Below are positions 22,466 to 32,820 of a stretch of DNA of 64,000 nucleotides, one piece after another. The translations under genes and the position numbers were made by a program. Source of the DNA: Rhabdophis nuchalis (taxonomy: Eukaryota; Chordata; Lepidosauria; Squamata; Natricidae); assembly GCA_039707465.1 (NCBI GenBank), contig CM077651.1, forward strand, positions 17,877,519 to 17,941,518, read 5' to 3'. The notes under the pieces were generated by a model. That model searched no databases, was not told the DNA's origin, and saw only the letters and a program-made list of their open reading frames with translations. How positions within the stretch are numbered: the first letter of the stretch is position 1; the number at the start of each line of letters is the position of its first letter.

Positions 22466-23262
22466 CCAAAGGTGCTTCTTCAGGAGGTAATTGGACTTTC
22501 TTGGTATTTTTTTTTTCTTTGAAGATGTTTTGCTTCTCATCCAAGAAGCTTATTCAGCTCTGACAGGATAATGGGGAATGGAAGGTGATTTCTGGGTGGA
22601 ATGGAATGGATCTTGTCAGAGCTGAAGTTAACACTTCTTGGATGGGAAGCAAAACGTAGATCACGTGAAGTGTTAATGCCACTGTATAGTGCCTTGGTAA
22701 GGCCACACTTGGAATACTGCATACAGTTTTGGATGTAGAAAAGACGTGGAGACTCTGGAAAGAGTGCAGAGAAGAGCAACCAAGATGATTAGGGAACTGG
22801 AGACTAAAACATATGAAGAACGGCTGCAGGAGCTGGGTATGTCTAGTTTGATTGAAGAGAAGGACCAGGGGAGACATGATAGCAGTGTTCCAATATCTCA
22901 GAGGGTGCCACAAAGAAGAGGGAGTCAAACTATTATTCAAGGCACCTGGGGGCAGGACAAGAAGCAATGGGTGGAAACTAATCAAGGAGAGAAGCAACTT
23001 AGAACTAAGGAGAAATTTCCTGACAGTTAGAACAATTAACCTCTGGAACAGCTTGCCTCCAGAAGTTGTGAATGCCCCAACCCTGGAAGTCTTTAAAAAG
23101 ATGTTAGATAGCCATTTGTCTGAAATGGTATAAGGTTCCTGCCCACGCAGGGGGTTGGACTAGAAGACCTACAAGGTCCCTTCCAACTCTGCTATTGTAT
23201 TGTATTGTATTCAAAGAAAAAACCAGAAAGCCCAGTTGCCTCTTGAAAAAGCAATCATGGGG
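22466..23262. mobile_element. Foldback element with an L3 LINE inserted in its right arm
   Basis: Left arm (GTGCTTCTTCAGGAGG ... TTGCTTCTCATCCAAGAAGC, 22466-22560) and right arm (ACTTCTTGGATGGGAAGC, then TCAAAG ... CAGTTGCCTCTTGAAAAAGC) mirror each other. The right arm is cut at about 22657 and resumes at about 23212, around the L3 at 22658-23211. Confidence 0.65.
22658..23211 (+). mobile_element. CR1/L3 LINE, 5'-truncated
   Basis: Encodes the RT C-terminal part in two overlapping frames ([20 protein letters not shown]; then [34 protein letters not shown]), so at least one frameshift is present. The 3' end is GGGGGTTGGACTAGAAGACC, CCTTCCAACTCTG and a short (TATTG)n tail. Confidence 0.85.
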
Positions 23263-23364
23263 CAATCATGACCTGTATGACTAAGAATCTTTACAGGCTG
23301 GTATTCATTATTTTTCCCCCAGAAACATAGCTGCTCCCATAGTATTCGCATGATTCCTTTACCA

Positions 23365-23531
23365 CAGTGGCGAATTAAGGCTCATGGGTGCCCAAATCTT
23401 GGTGCCCCACTCCTTTATACGTACTTTATAAATCTTCATTGTTTTTTTTTCTTTTTCAACTTTGTGGTGCCCCCTTTGGGCCAGGTGCCCTAAACACATG
23501 CTTAGTCTGCTTAATGGTTAATACACCACTG
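23365..23531. mobile_element. Possible hAT-type MITE
   Basis: Ends CAGTGGCGAATTAAG and CTTAATGGTTAATACACCACTG-like (right end near 23505-23531). The flanks do not show a clear 8-bp duplication, so the call is tentative. Confidence 0.35.
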
Positions 23532-24474
23532 ATGAAATTTCTCCCATCCTAATTACAATTAAACCAACATTTCTGGAGATTTTTAGTTTCATTTGATTTC
23601 AATACAAGAATGTGCTATTCCATATGAACTTGTTTCATGTTGACAAATGTATCTTCTCGAATTTGGAAGCCTTTCCCCCCAAAGTAGCTCAGTTTATTCA
23701 ACCTTCTGACAATTCATTATATTTCACTTAGTAAAAAGTTGGATTTTAATCAAAAGAGATTTTTGAGGGTGCTCATCATTCAGACCAACATCCTGATTTT
23801 ATAAATGTTTCTGCCTTGCTATTATTTTGGAGAGCTCTTGATGGATCTTTTCCACTTAACAGAGTGGGATCTCAGCTGGTTATTAGATACCAGTATTTTT
23901 ATTATATTTTTCATTGCCAGGAAAGGCGAGAAATGCTTCTTAGTATTTTCTGTCTGAGGAGGTAAACTATTTTGGATACCATTTAGGGTTGGGGGGAAAT
24001 GAGTATTTGTTTTTTATCCTTATGTAACGAACTTTCATGGGTGAATCTCGATCAATTAATTGCTTTTCAGCTGCCAATATTATAATTGGAAACATCCAGA
24101 AGTTGTCAAAAGCTGCCTTGAATGAGATATGTCTGATGTTCCCTCAGGGATGGGAAGAGTGATGTGAAGACCTGGGTGTGCACAATTCATGTGTTATTCA
24201 GTAGGTTTCTTAACAAGTCTGATCATGTCAGAATGAAAGGAGTTGACAAAACAAAACATACATTTGAAGTAGCTGTGGCACTTGCCCAAACCTTGTTTAT
24301 TGAAATGAAATGTGTCCGGAAGCTTTTGGGATAAATGAAAACATTATGAAGGAATGCCATCTAGCCGTGATTTGGAAGTAATTTGAAATTATCCCATTAA
24401 ACCCAACACATTTTAGAGTCATCTCTGCTGACAGACAAATGTCGAATATTTAAATCAGGAAGGGCAATGCTTTC
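23532..24474. other. No gene seen
   Basis: AT-rich sequence without recognised repeat. Confidence 0.4.
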
Positions 24475-24482
24475 TTATAGAC

Positions 24483-24560
24483 CAGGGATGTCCAAACTTG
24501 GGAACTTTAAGACTTGTTGAAGTTCACAAGTCTTAAAGTTCCCAAGTTTGGACATCCCTG
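24483..24560. mobile_element. 78-bp hairpin hAT-type MITE
   Basis: CAGGGATGTCCAAACTTGGG is mirrored by CCCAAGTTTGGACATCCCTG. The 8-bp duplication is ttatagac/ttatagat (24475-24482, 24561-24568). Confidence 0.85.
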
Positions 24561-24639
24561 TTATAGATCTTCAAGGGGAAAATCAATACAAAATAAAATC
24601 TTACAAGGTCTTACAACTGGAACGTTAAAAAAAAAGGCT

Positions 24640-24860
24640 TGATTTGAGGGGGAGGGGGAGGAGGAATAGGCTGATATATGCAGTGACATTCCTCTCCTAT
24701 CTTATTTTCAGTCTTTAGGTTCAAGCATGCTGTCATTTTCCCCCTACTCCACATAGAAAATAAATTTATCCTGCAATGTAGGACCAACTATGAATGAATT
24801 TATAAGAAAAAATCCTGCCTGCAAAATGTAATTGTTATGCTATCACTGGAGGAGGAGTAT
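24640..24860. repeat. Dispersed repeat, copy 2 (partner at 1265-1450)
   Basis: Shares the left GGA-rich start and the ordered words listed for copy 1. Neither copy shows terminal repeats or a coding frame. Confidence 0.6.
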
Positions 24861-25130
24861 ATCATGATGATATTAAAGTCCAAACTTATTGGGTAAAATA
24901 TTATCAATCAATTAACAACTGGATAATTTCATTCACTCAACTGGTGTACAATCGGCCTAGTGGGCTGGAATCAAGCAGGGCAGAAGCCCTGGACAGAAAG
25001 ACTAGAAAAAGAATGACAGTGAATCATGTCTTCATCCATGAAGCAACTTTGACAGAATTAATTACCAAAGAGTATAGGTGAAATATCTAAATATCTAAAG
25101 CAGGGGTGTCAAACTCCATTTGATTGGGGG

Positions 25131-25354
25131 CAGTGGTGGGATTCAAGAAGTTTTACTACCAGTTCTGTGGGTGTGGCTTGGTGGGCGTGGCAGGGGAAGG
25201 TTGCTACAAAATCCCTATTTCCTGGGACTTGGGAAGCAGAGAATAGATAAGGGCAGGACCAGTCAGAGGTGATATTTACTGGTTCTCCAAACTACTCAAA
25301 ACTTCTACTGCCAGTTCTCCAGAACTGGTCAGAGCTTGCTGCATACCACCTCTG
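25131..25354. mobile_element. hAT-type MITE nested in the element at 25101
   Basis: Ends CAGTGGTGGGATTC and CATACCACCTCTG; duplication attggggg/attgaggg. The interior (CTACCAGTTCTGTGGG, GTGTGGCTTGGTGGG) matches the element at 34356. Confidence 0.75.
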
Positions 25355-25429
25355 ATTGAGGGCCACATCAGGGTTGTGTCTGACCTCAGGGGTGGGGGGG
25401 GCATTGCCAGGGAGCATGGCCAGCTCAAC

Positions 25430-25579
25430 ATTAACAGATTAACAGAATTGGAAGGGACCTTGCAGGTCATCTAGTCCAACCTCCAGCCCAAACAGGAGAC
25501 CCTACATCTGCCTCTATGTAGGATCGAACTCACAACCTCCTGTTTGTGAGGCAAGAGCTCCACCTCTAGGCCATAGCAG
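25430..25579 (-). mobile_element. SINE with tRNA-like head and L3-type tail
   Basis: On the - strand: box A-like TGGCCTAGAGG, box B-like GAGTTCGATCC (25521-25531), then an L3-like 3' end (antisense ACAGAATTGGAAGGGACCTT, CTAGTCCAAC). A tRNA head on a CR1/L3 tail would allow mobilisation by L3 LINEs. Confidence 0.55.
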
Positions 25580-25757
25580 CAGATAATTCATTGAGGCTCC
25601 GTTTTCGGCTGCAATGGCCTCCTGCAGCCCTCTGCCAACAAAAATGGAGCTCATGGCACTGCACATCCTCCCCAACCTCCATTTTTGCTGGCAGAGGCAC
25701 AGGCTGATTCTTCGTTGTTTTCAGGATGGCCTTGAGTATGATACCCCTGATTTAAAG

Positions 25758-26644
25758 GATAGTGAAGAAGATGCACTGAAGCATACAATGACTGTTTACT
25801 GAATGCCTGAGAGACAATCCTGGCCTACAAGAAAAACCAAATAAAGAATAGAAAACAGACATGGCAAAGCCAAAATATTACATGCACAGTACATTTTAAA
25901 AATAATAATATTAGGTAAACCTGATGATATCAAAAGTTGGCATTAGCTAAGACCAGGACATTAAAGAAAGAGTCAAAGGGGCAGCATAAGATCAAGCCTC
26001 AAGAACAAAAGCATACAAAGTCAGAATTGATAAGCCAGCAACAGACTGCAAATGATGCCTTTTTCAGCACAGAAGCTGAAAAAAATAGTTGAATCGCCTA
26101 GTTAGTTACTGTAAAATCAAATACACTGACTACAAATAACAGCATGAGAAAGTACCAACAGTGGTGCATTGCAATATCTGCAAGAATTGCAAACAGGGAA
26201 CAAGAAATAACTGACAAATCTCTCTTCTTTTCTCCAAGAAGATTGCTAAAATGCTTTTACAGCACGCACTCCTCTCCTGAGGCTACCACTATCCATCTGG
26301 CAACTTTAAGCTTCCCCTAGGGAGGGACACACATCCAGAATCTCACAAAGGAGAGGGCCTTGGACTTTATATCCAGGGGAAGCGTCTTAAGAGCACATAT
26401 TGTTATATTGGTTCTGACTAATTAAGATAAACATCAGTGTGGATCCTTAAACATAAAATTATCTAGTAACAATTCAATAAACTGACTGCACTTATGAAAG
26501 CACAAATTAATGTGAAGGTAGAACAGCTTGTGCTTAACAGGAAAATAAAATAAAATAAAAATTGAACTCCAGCTCTAATCCCAATAGGAAAGAGGACTCA
26601 CTATTATTGTACAATGAAAAGGGGGAGAATTGAATTAATGATAA
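25758..26644. other. No gene seen
   Basis: AT-rich sequence with a short (AATAA) run near 26545. No exon support. Confidence 0.4.
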
Positions 26645-27290
26645 GGAGCTGTGGTGGCTCTGAAGTTAGAATACAGCATTGTGTCAACCCTGAAGTTAGT
26701 CTAACTGTGGCCATTTTCTGCTCTGGTAGCCTTTGCTGTATGAGTTTAGTCTTCATATTGCTTCAGAGCTGACACGGTCTGGAGCTGACAAGCAGGATGA
26801 GGTGGTATAGAGATAGCTGGGGTTCGGTAGCCAAAATACAATTATTTCCCCTGGGAATCAAGGACATTTCTGCAGGTATTCGGAAGGTGGAGACTGAGGT
26901 CACCTAGCAACTGGACTGTATACTGATTGGATTATGTGACTGGTGACTTTAGTGGGGAGAGACAAACTTTTATTTTAACCGACGGGAACTTAGAGCCGGT
27001 TTCCACCAAGCTTGTGCCAATTTGATATGTCCCAATAAACTGAGGAATATGCCTGCCTCTGAGTTCTTATTGCTGGGGATGTATTACTTGGAACCTTGAT
27101 ACATTGCAGGCTAACTCTGTTCACAGCCAGGAGTTCGATCCTGACTGGCTCAAGGTTGACTCAGCCTTCCATCCTTCTGAGGTCAGTAAGATGAGGACCC
27201 AGATTGTTGGGTGCAAGATGCTGACACTGTAAACCACTCAGAGAGTATTGAAAACATAATGGAGTAGTAAGTGCTATTGCTATAATCAGA
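26645..27290 (+). mobile_element. Sauria-type SINE split by a solo LTR
   Basis: Head GGAGCTGTGGTGGCTC (26645) and the rest from GCAGGCTAACTCTG (27107) with box B GAGTTCGATCC, GGTTGACTCAGCCTTCCATC and tail AAGTGCTATTGCTAT form one SINE, interrupted at CATTG by the LTR. Confidence 0.75.
26682..27101 (+). mobile_element. Solo LTR, about 420 bp
   Basis: Starts TGTCAACCCTG and ends ACCTTGATA(CA). It is flanked by the 5-bp duplication CATTG (26677-26681, 27102-27106) inside a SINE. AATAAA at 27034-27039 lies in the expected place for an LTR polyadenylation signal. No internal retroviral or Gypsy sequence is present, as expected after LTR-LTR recombination. The family is unknown. Confidence 0.65.
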
Positions 27291-27713
27291 TGTTTCAAGT
27301 TGATTGAGACTTACTAGCTTGCATAATGGTTTATCCAGCAGAAATTCAGCACATGACAACTGTCTCCTACATTGCATTACTGTGCTAAGAGTAGCTGAGT
27401 CTGCAGAACTGTCTTCTGTCATGACTCTGTAGGAGAAAGCTAGCTACCCATTTCGGTAGAGAACTGAAGATTGCAGTGCAAAAAAAACCAAAACCCTACA
27501 GATTTTATACAGTGAGCTCATGAATGTCATAGTATGATTGTTAAAACACATATGTCACAGCTAACTATACTTTTCATTTATCAGGTTAACATTTCTGAGA
27601 CCTTAATCTGCATGAGATCCTCTTGTATTCCCAAAAGAGGCAATACCATTGTCAGCAGTACTGCGTAAATATAACTGCATATGTGCATTAATAATTCTCT
27701 TTACTCCTTTCAG
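27291..27713. other. Probable intron leading to the exon at 27714
   Basis: No repeat recognised. It ends with TTCTCTTTACTCCTTTCAG, a strong 3' splice site. Confidence 0.35.
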
Positions 27714-27866
27714 TTCTTATATGTAGCAGCTATTGGTTTTTTCTTCTTCAATCTGTATACCACTGTTATAGTGAATAAAAGGCAACAAAGCAAAATTATT
27801 CCTGTTTCGCTTCTTGCACAAGAACCAGATGTCTCTAATGAACAAAACATCAAATTCATAAATTAG
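27714..27866 (+). CDS. Putative terminal exon encoding a membrane segment
   Basis: Fifty codons after a strong acceptor, in an uninterrupted frame ending TAG at 27864-27866. Residues 1-21 (FLYVAAIGFFFFNLYTTVIV) form a plausible membrane helix, followed by a basic stop-transfer NKRQQSK and a 25-residue polar tail ending KFIN. The arrangement fits the last exon of a membrane protein with a cytoplasmic C-terminus. No family was recognised. Frame continuity upstream of the acceptor cannot be checked because the preceding exon is not visible. An AATATA-type signal near 27891 might serve polyadenylation. It may or may not belong to the same gene as the exon at 8169. It could also be a chance open stretch. 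Confidence 0.4.
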   Translation, partial: FLYVAAIGFFFFNLYTTVIVNKRQQSKIIPVSLLAQEPDVSNEQNIKFIN

Positions 27867-28354
27867 AAGGGAGCTGCAGCTCACATCTGGAAAATATAAA
27901 GGAAACCTTTAAAAAAGATAAAATGAAGCCTGCGTGAGAATTTTTCATTAGCTATCTAACTCACGTGATTTGTAAGCGTATTGAATTTAAATTTCTCTAC
28001 TTCGTTACTTTGGGTGATGTACTGACAACCTTCTAGGGTGATGTACTAACAACATTCTTGGAAATCTAGATCTTACATTATATTACTGTAGAAAATGTTA
28101 ATCAACCAAAACAGGTACTTAGTGAATCTCTTTTCATCCCTCAGGGTTTATTCATTTAATTTTTCACTTGAGGGGGTGGGTGTTTGATAGTTGTCTTTTC
28201 TTTGAAGGAATGCTCAGTTGAAAAGACTCTCTCTCTTCACTAGTCATAAGGATTTATGTAATGTTTATTGATTAGTAGGGATCTATTGAATAATTCCCCC
28301 AGGGCTCTTATGTAAACCTCTTTACCCCATTCAGGCTTTTTTTAAAAAATTAAA
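27867..28354. other. No gene seen
   Basis: AT-rich sequence, possibly 3' UTR at its start. Confidence 0.35.
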
Positions 28355-28355
28355 C

Positions 28356-28450
<95 letters not shown>

Positions 28451-28472
28451 TAAAAATAAAAATAAAAATAAA
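28355..28472. repeat. (AAT)30 with (AAAAAT)n, tail of an L2 LINE
   Basis: AAT repeats at 28355-28446, then AAAAAT words. It abuts the 3' end of the - strand L2 copy, matching the (TTA)n tail of the L2 at 61191. Confidence 0.9.
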
Positions 28473-28945
28473 TTTTTTTTTATTTATAGACCGCTTCCTC
28501 TCCCCAAAGGGACTCAGGGAAGTTAAAAAGCAAATATACAATACATAAATAGTTAAAATAAGAATTAAACAAATTGTCCCTGCGCTAAAACCCACTATAT
28601 TAAAACTAAACTACACCCCCCTAAAAACCCAGTTAAAAACGGAAGACTAACCTAGGCCGGCCAAGCAGAAAAAGTGTGTTTTCAATTTTTGACGGAAGGA
28701 GCGGAGGTCCGTAGTTGTTCTAATTTCGGGGGAAAGGTCGTTCCAGAGGGCCGGGCCCCCCACAGAGAAGGCCCTTCCCCTGGGCGTCGCCCGCTGGCAT
28801 TGCCTAGTGGACGGCACCCAGAGAAGTCCCTCTCTGTGGGAGCGAATCGGCCGCAGGGATGTATGGGGCAGAATCCGATCCCGCAGATAGCTAGGTCCCG
28901 TGCCATGGAGCGCTTTAAAGATGATGACTAACACCTTGAAGCGAG
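28473..28945 (-). mobile_element. L2-clade LINE, severely 5'-truncated
   Basis: The - strand frame 28934-28647 encodes the last 95 residues of the L2 polyprotein (IIFKALHGTGPSYLRDRILP ... TTDLRSFRQKLKTHFF), nearly the same as the end of the frame at 59785-61017, followed by the L2 3' UTR. Confidence 0.85.
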
Positions 28946-29059
28946 ATAGTATTTAAAAAATACTATCTCATTTTTCTTTCCAGATTGTATCATTAGAAAA
29001 AAAAAACCATTCTGCTATGCTTATTTAATAATAATTTATATTTCACTGGACAGTATCTG

Positions 29060-30005
29060 TTACTAGATAATATTCAACACCCTCAGCAATGCTGTTGCCT
29101 TACAAAGACACCTTGACTATGTGTCTGAATGGTCAAACAATTGGCAACTCCAAATCTCAACGAACAAATGCTCTGTCTTATACATTGGCAAAAAAAAAAA
29201 AAAAACAGAACACCAAATACAAGCTAGGTGGATATGATTAGTAGATGATCCCTACTCTGTCGAGGACCTTAGAGTACTCAGATCAAATGATCTAAGTGCC
29301 AGAGCTCACTGTAACAGCATTGTCAAAAAGGCATTAAGAGTTGTTAACCTAATCTTGTGAAGCTTCTTCTCCAGTAATATTGTATTGCAAACTAGGGCAT
29401 ATAAAACCTTTTCTAGATCAATTTTTGAATACAGCTCATCTCTCTGGAACCTGCACTGCATATCAGGCATTCATACAATTGAACGAGTCCAGAGATATTT
29501 CACAAGAAATATCCACTCCTCTGCTCACAACAGAATACCTTATACCACCAGGCTTGAAATTTGGGGCTTCGACAACTTAAAACTACGCCACCTTCAGTCT
29601 GACCTGAGTGTAGGACACAAAATTATCTGCTACAATGTCCTACCTGTCAATGACTGCTTCAGCTTCAACTGCAATAATACACGGGCACACGATAGATACA
29701 AACTTAAGATAAACCGCACCAAACTTGATTGCAGAAAATACGACTTCAGCAACAGAGTGGCCAACGCCTGGAATGCACTACCTGACTCTGTGGTTTCATC
29801 CCCAAACTCCCATAATTTTAACCTTAGACTGTCCACTGTTGACCTTACCCCATTCCTAAGAGGTCTGTAAGGGGCATGCATAAGCCCACCAACATGCCTA
29901 CCGTCCCTGACCTACTGTCCCTACTTATTCGTATCCATTTCCTGTATTCATAAACATCCTTATCCTTATATATACCTGTTATCTTATACATGCTTGACAA
30001 AATAA
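29060..30005 (+). mobile_element. CR1-type LINE, 5'-truncated
   Basis: Early part: decayed RT with LDYVSEWSNNWQLQ and KCSVLYIGK blocks. Then an open frame 29385-29870 (161 codons) covering the C-terminal region (IERVQRYFTRNI, LRHLQSDL, VANAWNALPDSVV) to the end FLRGL. The 3' UTR ends GACAAAATAAATAAATAGA. At least two stops precede the long frame. It differs clearly from the L3 and L2 copies in the window. Confidence 0.8.
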
Positions 30006-30668
30006 ATAAATAGATATTCACAGTCTTCTGCAGGATGCCAGCAAGTTACTATATGTTTAAAGAATTGCTGATAGTCCTGACTATTGTGTCTGCATTCACT
30101 AACCGAAGGATTGCTAAAAGGATTTGGCAGTGACAACACTGTTGCCCAGGGGACAGCCAGTTGCCCAAAGTAATGCAGTGCAATGGATTGGCACTGATAT
30201 TTTAGCACCCTTTCTATGCTCACTATATCAGTTTGGGATTTATTTATTGCTCAGTCCTGACATTTCCAACTTTCTGAACAGTAAAGGAGAAAAGAGAGAC
30301 CCAGAGAGGCAGGTTGTGGGCTGGTTGCTTCCACTGTCATTTACCTGCTGTGTCTTTTATCAGGCTATTCAAATTGTTTTCATGCCAGATTGTCTTGATG
30401 AGAATGCTAATGTTTTGTTTGTTTTGCTCTCACCGTGTTTTCCTTTCCCCCCCCCTTTAAAAATGCATTGCCTTGTTTTTGATGCGAGCTTGAGAAGCCA
30501 ATTTCTTTGGAATTATGTTTGTTTGCTTCCCTTCCAGCATAATTTATGAATGTTCAGTGAAAGAACATGTCTGGTTTGTTCAAAAGTTGTTGCATCATAC
30601 AGAAGAAACTTTATAGTGGTATGTCAAAAACCAACAAACCTACCAACTTATACACACACACTCACATT
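30006..30668. other. No gene seen
   Basis: The 141-codon + frame at 30124 has no recognisable domain or codon evidence. Confidence 0.4.
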
Positions 30669-30822
30669 GTGTGTATGTGTGTGTGTGTGTGTGTGTGTAC
30701 AGAGAGAGAAAGGAGAGAGAAGCGAAAGAGAGTGAGAAAGTGAGAGGAAAAAGAGACAGGGGGGAGAAAGAGACAGGAGAAAGAGGGGGGAGAGAAAAAG
30801 GAGAGTGAGAGATGAGAAAGAC

Positions 30823-30881
<59 letters not shown>

Positions 30882-30930
30882 GAAGGAGGGAGGAAGGAAG
30901 GAAGGAAGGAAAGAAGGAAGGAAGGAAGGA

Positions 30931-30970
<40 letters not shown>

Positions 30971-30985
30971 GAAAGAAATAAAGAA
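30669..30985. repeat. (GT)n followed by a 290-bp purine tract
   Basis: (GT)n at 30669-30697, then almost pure A/G on the + strand to about 30985, including (GAAA)~13 at 30825-30879 and GGAA/GAAA blocks. Only a handful of pyrimidines interrupt it. Confidence 0.95.
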
Positions 30986-32129
30986 AGATTCTAAAGTTGG
31001 TATATAACAAAGTTGCCTCTAATAAATTTTCTGTCTTGACATACCAACAAAGGAGTAATAAAAGGGCTTGGTTTTACAGATGCCACGTGAATGTCTAAGT
31101 TTTATCCTACTGCTTTATTCCCTATAGTTAAATTTGATATGATCTTACCTTTGATTCTTTTTAGAATCATAACTTTTTGTGCATAAGCATGCAATCACCT
31201 TTAATGGAATAATACTAGTACTGGTATTCTTGCCAAATGTGAGATTGGAAGCAGAGCGATGTTCCAACACCTCTTTTTTATTACAATCAAAGCAAAGATA
31301 CAAAAATAAAATTCTTCCTTTTAGAATGGCACTGGTTCCAAGGAACTCCAACATCTGATTTACAACTAAGATTGCTTCCCCTTCTATGGAAGAGGAAGAT
31401 AGAAAGCCAAATTTGTTTTTTCAGAAACATGTGCCAAATCTATATGGCATTGTCAAATATAAAGCAAGATTCCCAGATGAAATACAGGGCGACTTCATTG
31501 CTCAGGCACATCATGTTCTGTCCTACAGATCTTTACATACCCTATTTTGCCTATTAAAAAAGAAAGATAAAGAAAAATGAAATCCTGGATTTTTCCAACA
31601 TTCTTGAGTTTGGTTGAGAGCCAAACTTTCCTTAGGAACTTATATATTAGTTGAATGTTTCCTTCTGAGAAATGCATTGGGTTCTTCTTATATTCTGGTA
31701 TGTTTTTGGTGTGTGTTTCTGATGTTGTTTATAACTAGACAAGCTATGCCCTTTGGGTCATCGTTTCAGATGCATTTCTATATCTAAACAGAGAAACAGA
31801 ATGGGCAAAAACGGGCAAAAAAAAAAGGCAGTGGGAGCAGCTGATTTTTCTCAGCTCAGTCCTTAGAATTTAACAATAAGGCAGAGAAACAGATGAGGCA
31901 GCAATGTGTGGCTCTCTGGCAAAATGCCACCATGAACAGACCTCTTGCACTTGAACAGGAATGAACGTTTTAAGGTAGACCTAATTAAATACCTGGAAGG
32001 AAGATATTTTTAGTCGACCTTAATCAACCGAATTATTTGATTACTTTCTTCCCTGGCTTGTACTTCTTGGTGTTTAAAGTTATCAAGTTTGGGGAGGTAA
32101 GGTTGATATAAAAAAAAAGTAAGAGAAAA
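30986..32129. other. No gene seen
   Basis: Small frames near 31372-31677 overlap on both strands with no support. Confidence 0.4.
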
Positions 32130-32820
32130 GCATGGGTTAGGACTTTGGTGGAATATTGGAAGACTACCAAGTTAAAAGTAACAATAATAATCCCAGAGGT
32201 AAGCAGAACCAACCTAGAACTAAGGAGAAATTTCCTGACAGTTAGAACAATTAATCAATGGATTAATGATGATTTGTGTCCAGAAACTGTGGATGCCCCA
32301 ACACTGGAAGCCTTTAAGAGATTGGACAACCATTTCTCTGAAATGGTATAGGGCAGTGAACCTTTTTGGCACCAGAAACCCAAAGACCAGCTGGCCAGCG
32401 TGCGCTTGCATATTTTTTAGCGGGTTTTGGCTGGTTTGGGGCCATTTTTAGCCTTTTTAGGCTGTTTTTCTAACTGTTTTTCAGGTCTTTTCATGCCATT
32501 CTTCAGGCCATTTTTAAGCTGTTTTCAGACCATTTGGGGGCCCTTTTGGGCCATTTTCAGGCTGTTTTTTGTTTTTCTGCTGGAGCGTCAAAAATGGCCT
32601 GTTTTTAGGCATTTTTAACTGTTTTCATGCCATTTTCCGGTGCTCCAGCAGCTGACAATGGCACGCATGCCCATCGAGAGGGTTCTGCATCCCACCTCTG
32701 GCATCCGTGCCATAGGTTCACCATCATGGGTATAGAGTTTCCTGCCTAAGGAGGGGGTTGGACTAGAAGACCCCCAAAGTCCTTCCCAATCCTATTGTTC
32801 TATGTTCTATATTTTTATAG
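32130..32820 (+). mobile_element. CR1/L3 LINE 3' part, split by a hAT-type element
   Basis: [20 protein letters not shown] coding and CTCTGAAATGGTATAG precede the insertion at 32352; the L3 end GGGGGTTGGACTAGAAGACC resumes after it. Confidence 0.8.
32352..32727. mobile_element. hAT-type non-autonomous element
   Basis: Left end CAGTGAACCTTTTTGGCACC, right end GTGCCATAGGTTCACCATCA. Duplication tggtatag/gggtatag lies at 32344-32351 and 32728-32735. The interior is rich in GGCCATTTTTAG-like words. Same family as 13992-14416. Confidence 0.7.

Larger units (their letters stand above)
25101..25749. mobile_element. hAT-type element carrying two nested insertions
   Basis: Ends CAGGGGTGTCAAACTC and GAGTATGATACCCCTG with duplication atctaaag/atttaaag (25093-25100, 25750-25757). 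The interior has GAGGGCCACATCAGGG. It is interrupted by a MITE at 25131-25354 and a SINE at 25430-25579. Confidence 0.75.

Noticed and set aside
28943..28970. GAGATAGTATTT hairpin that looks like a terminator
   Set aside because: Rho-independent terminators do not apply in a vertebrate genome; probably an insertion-edge palindrome.
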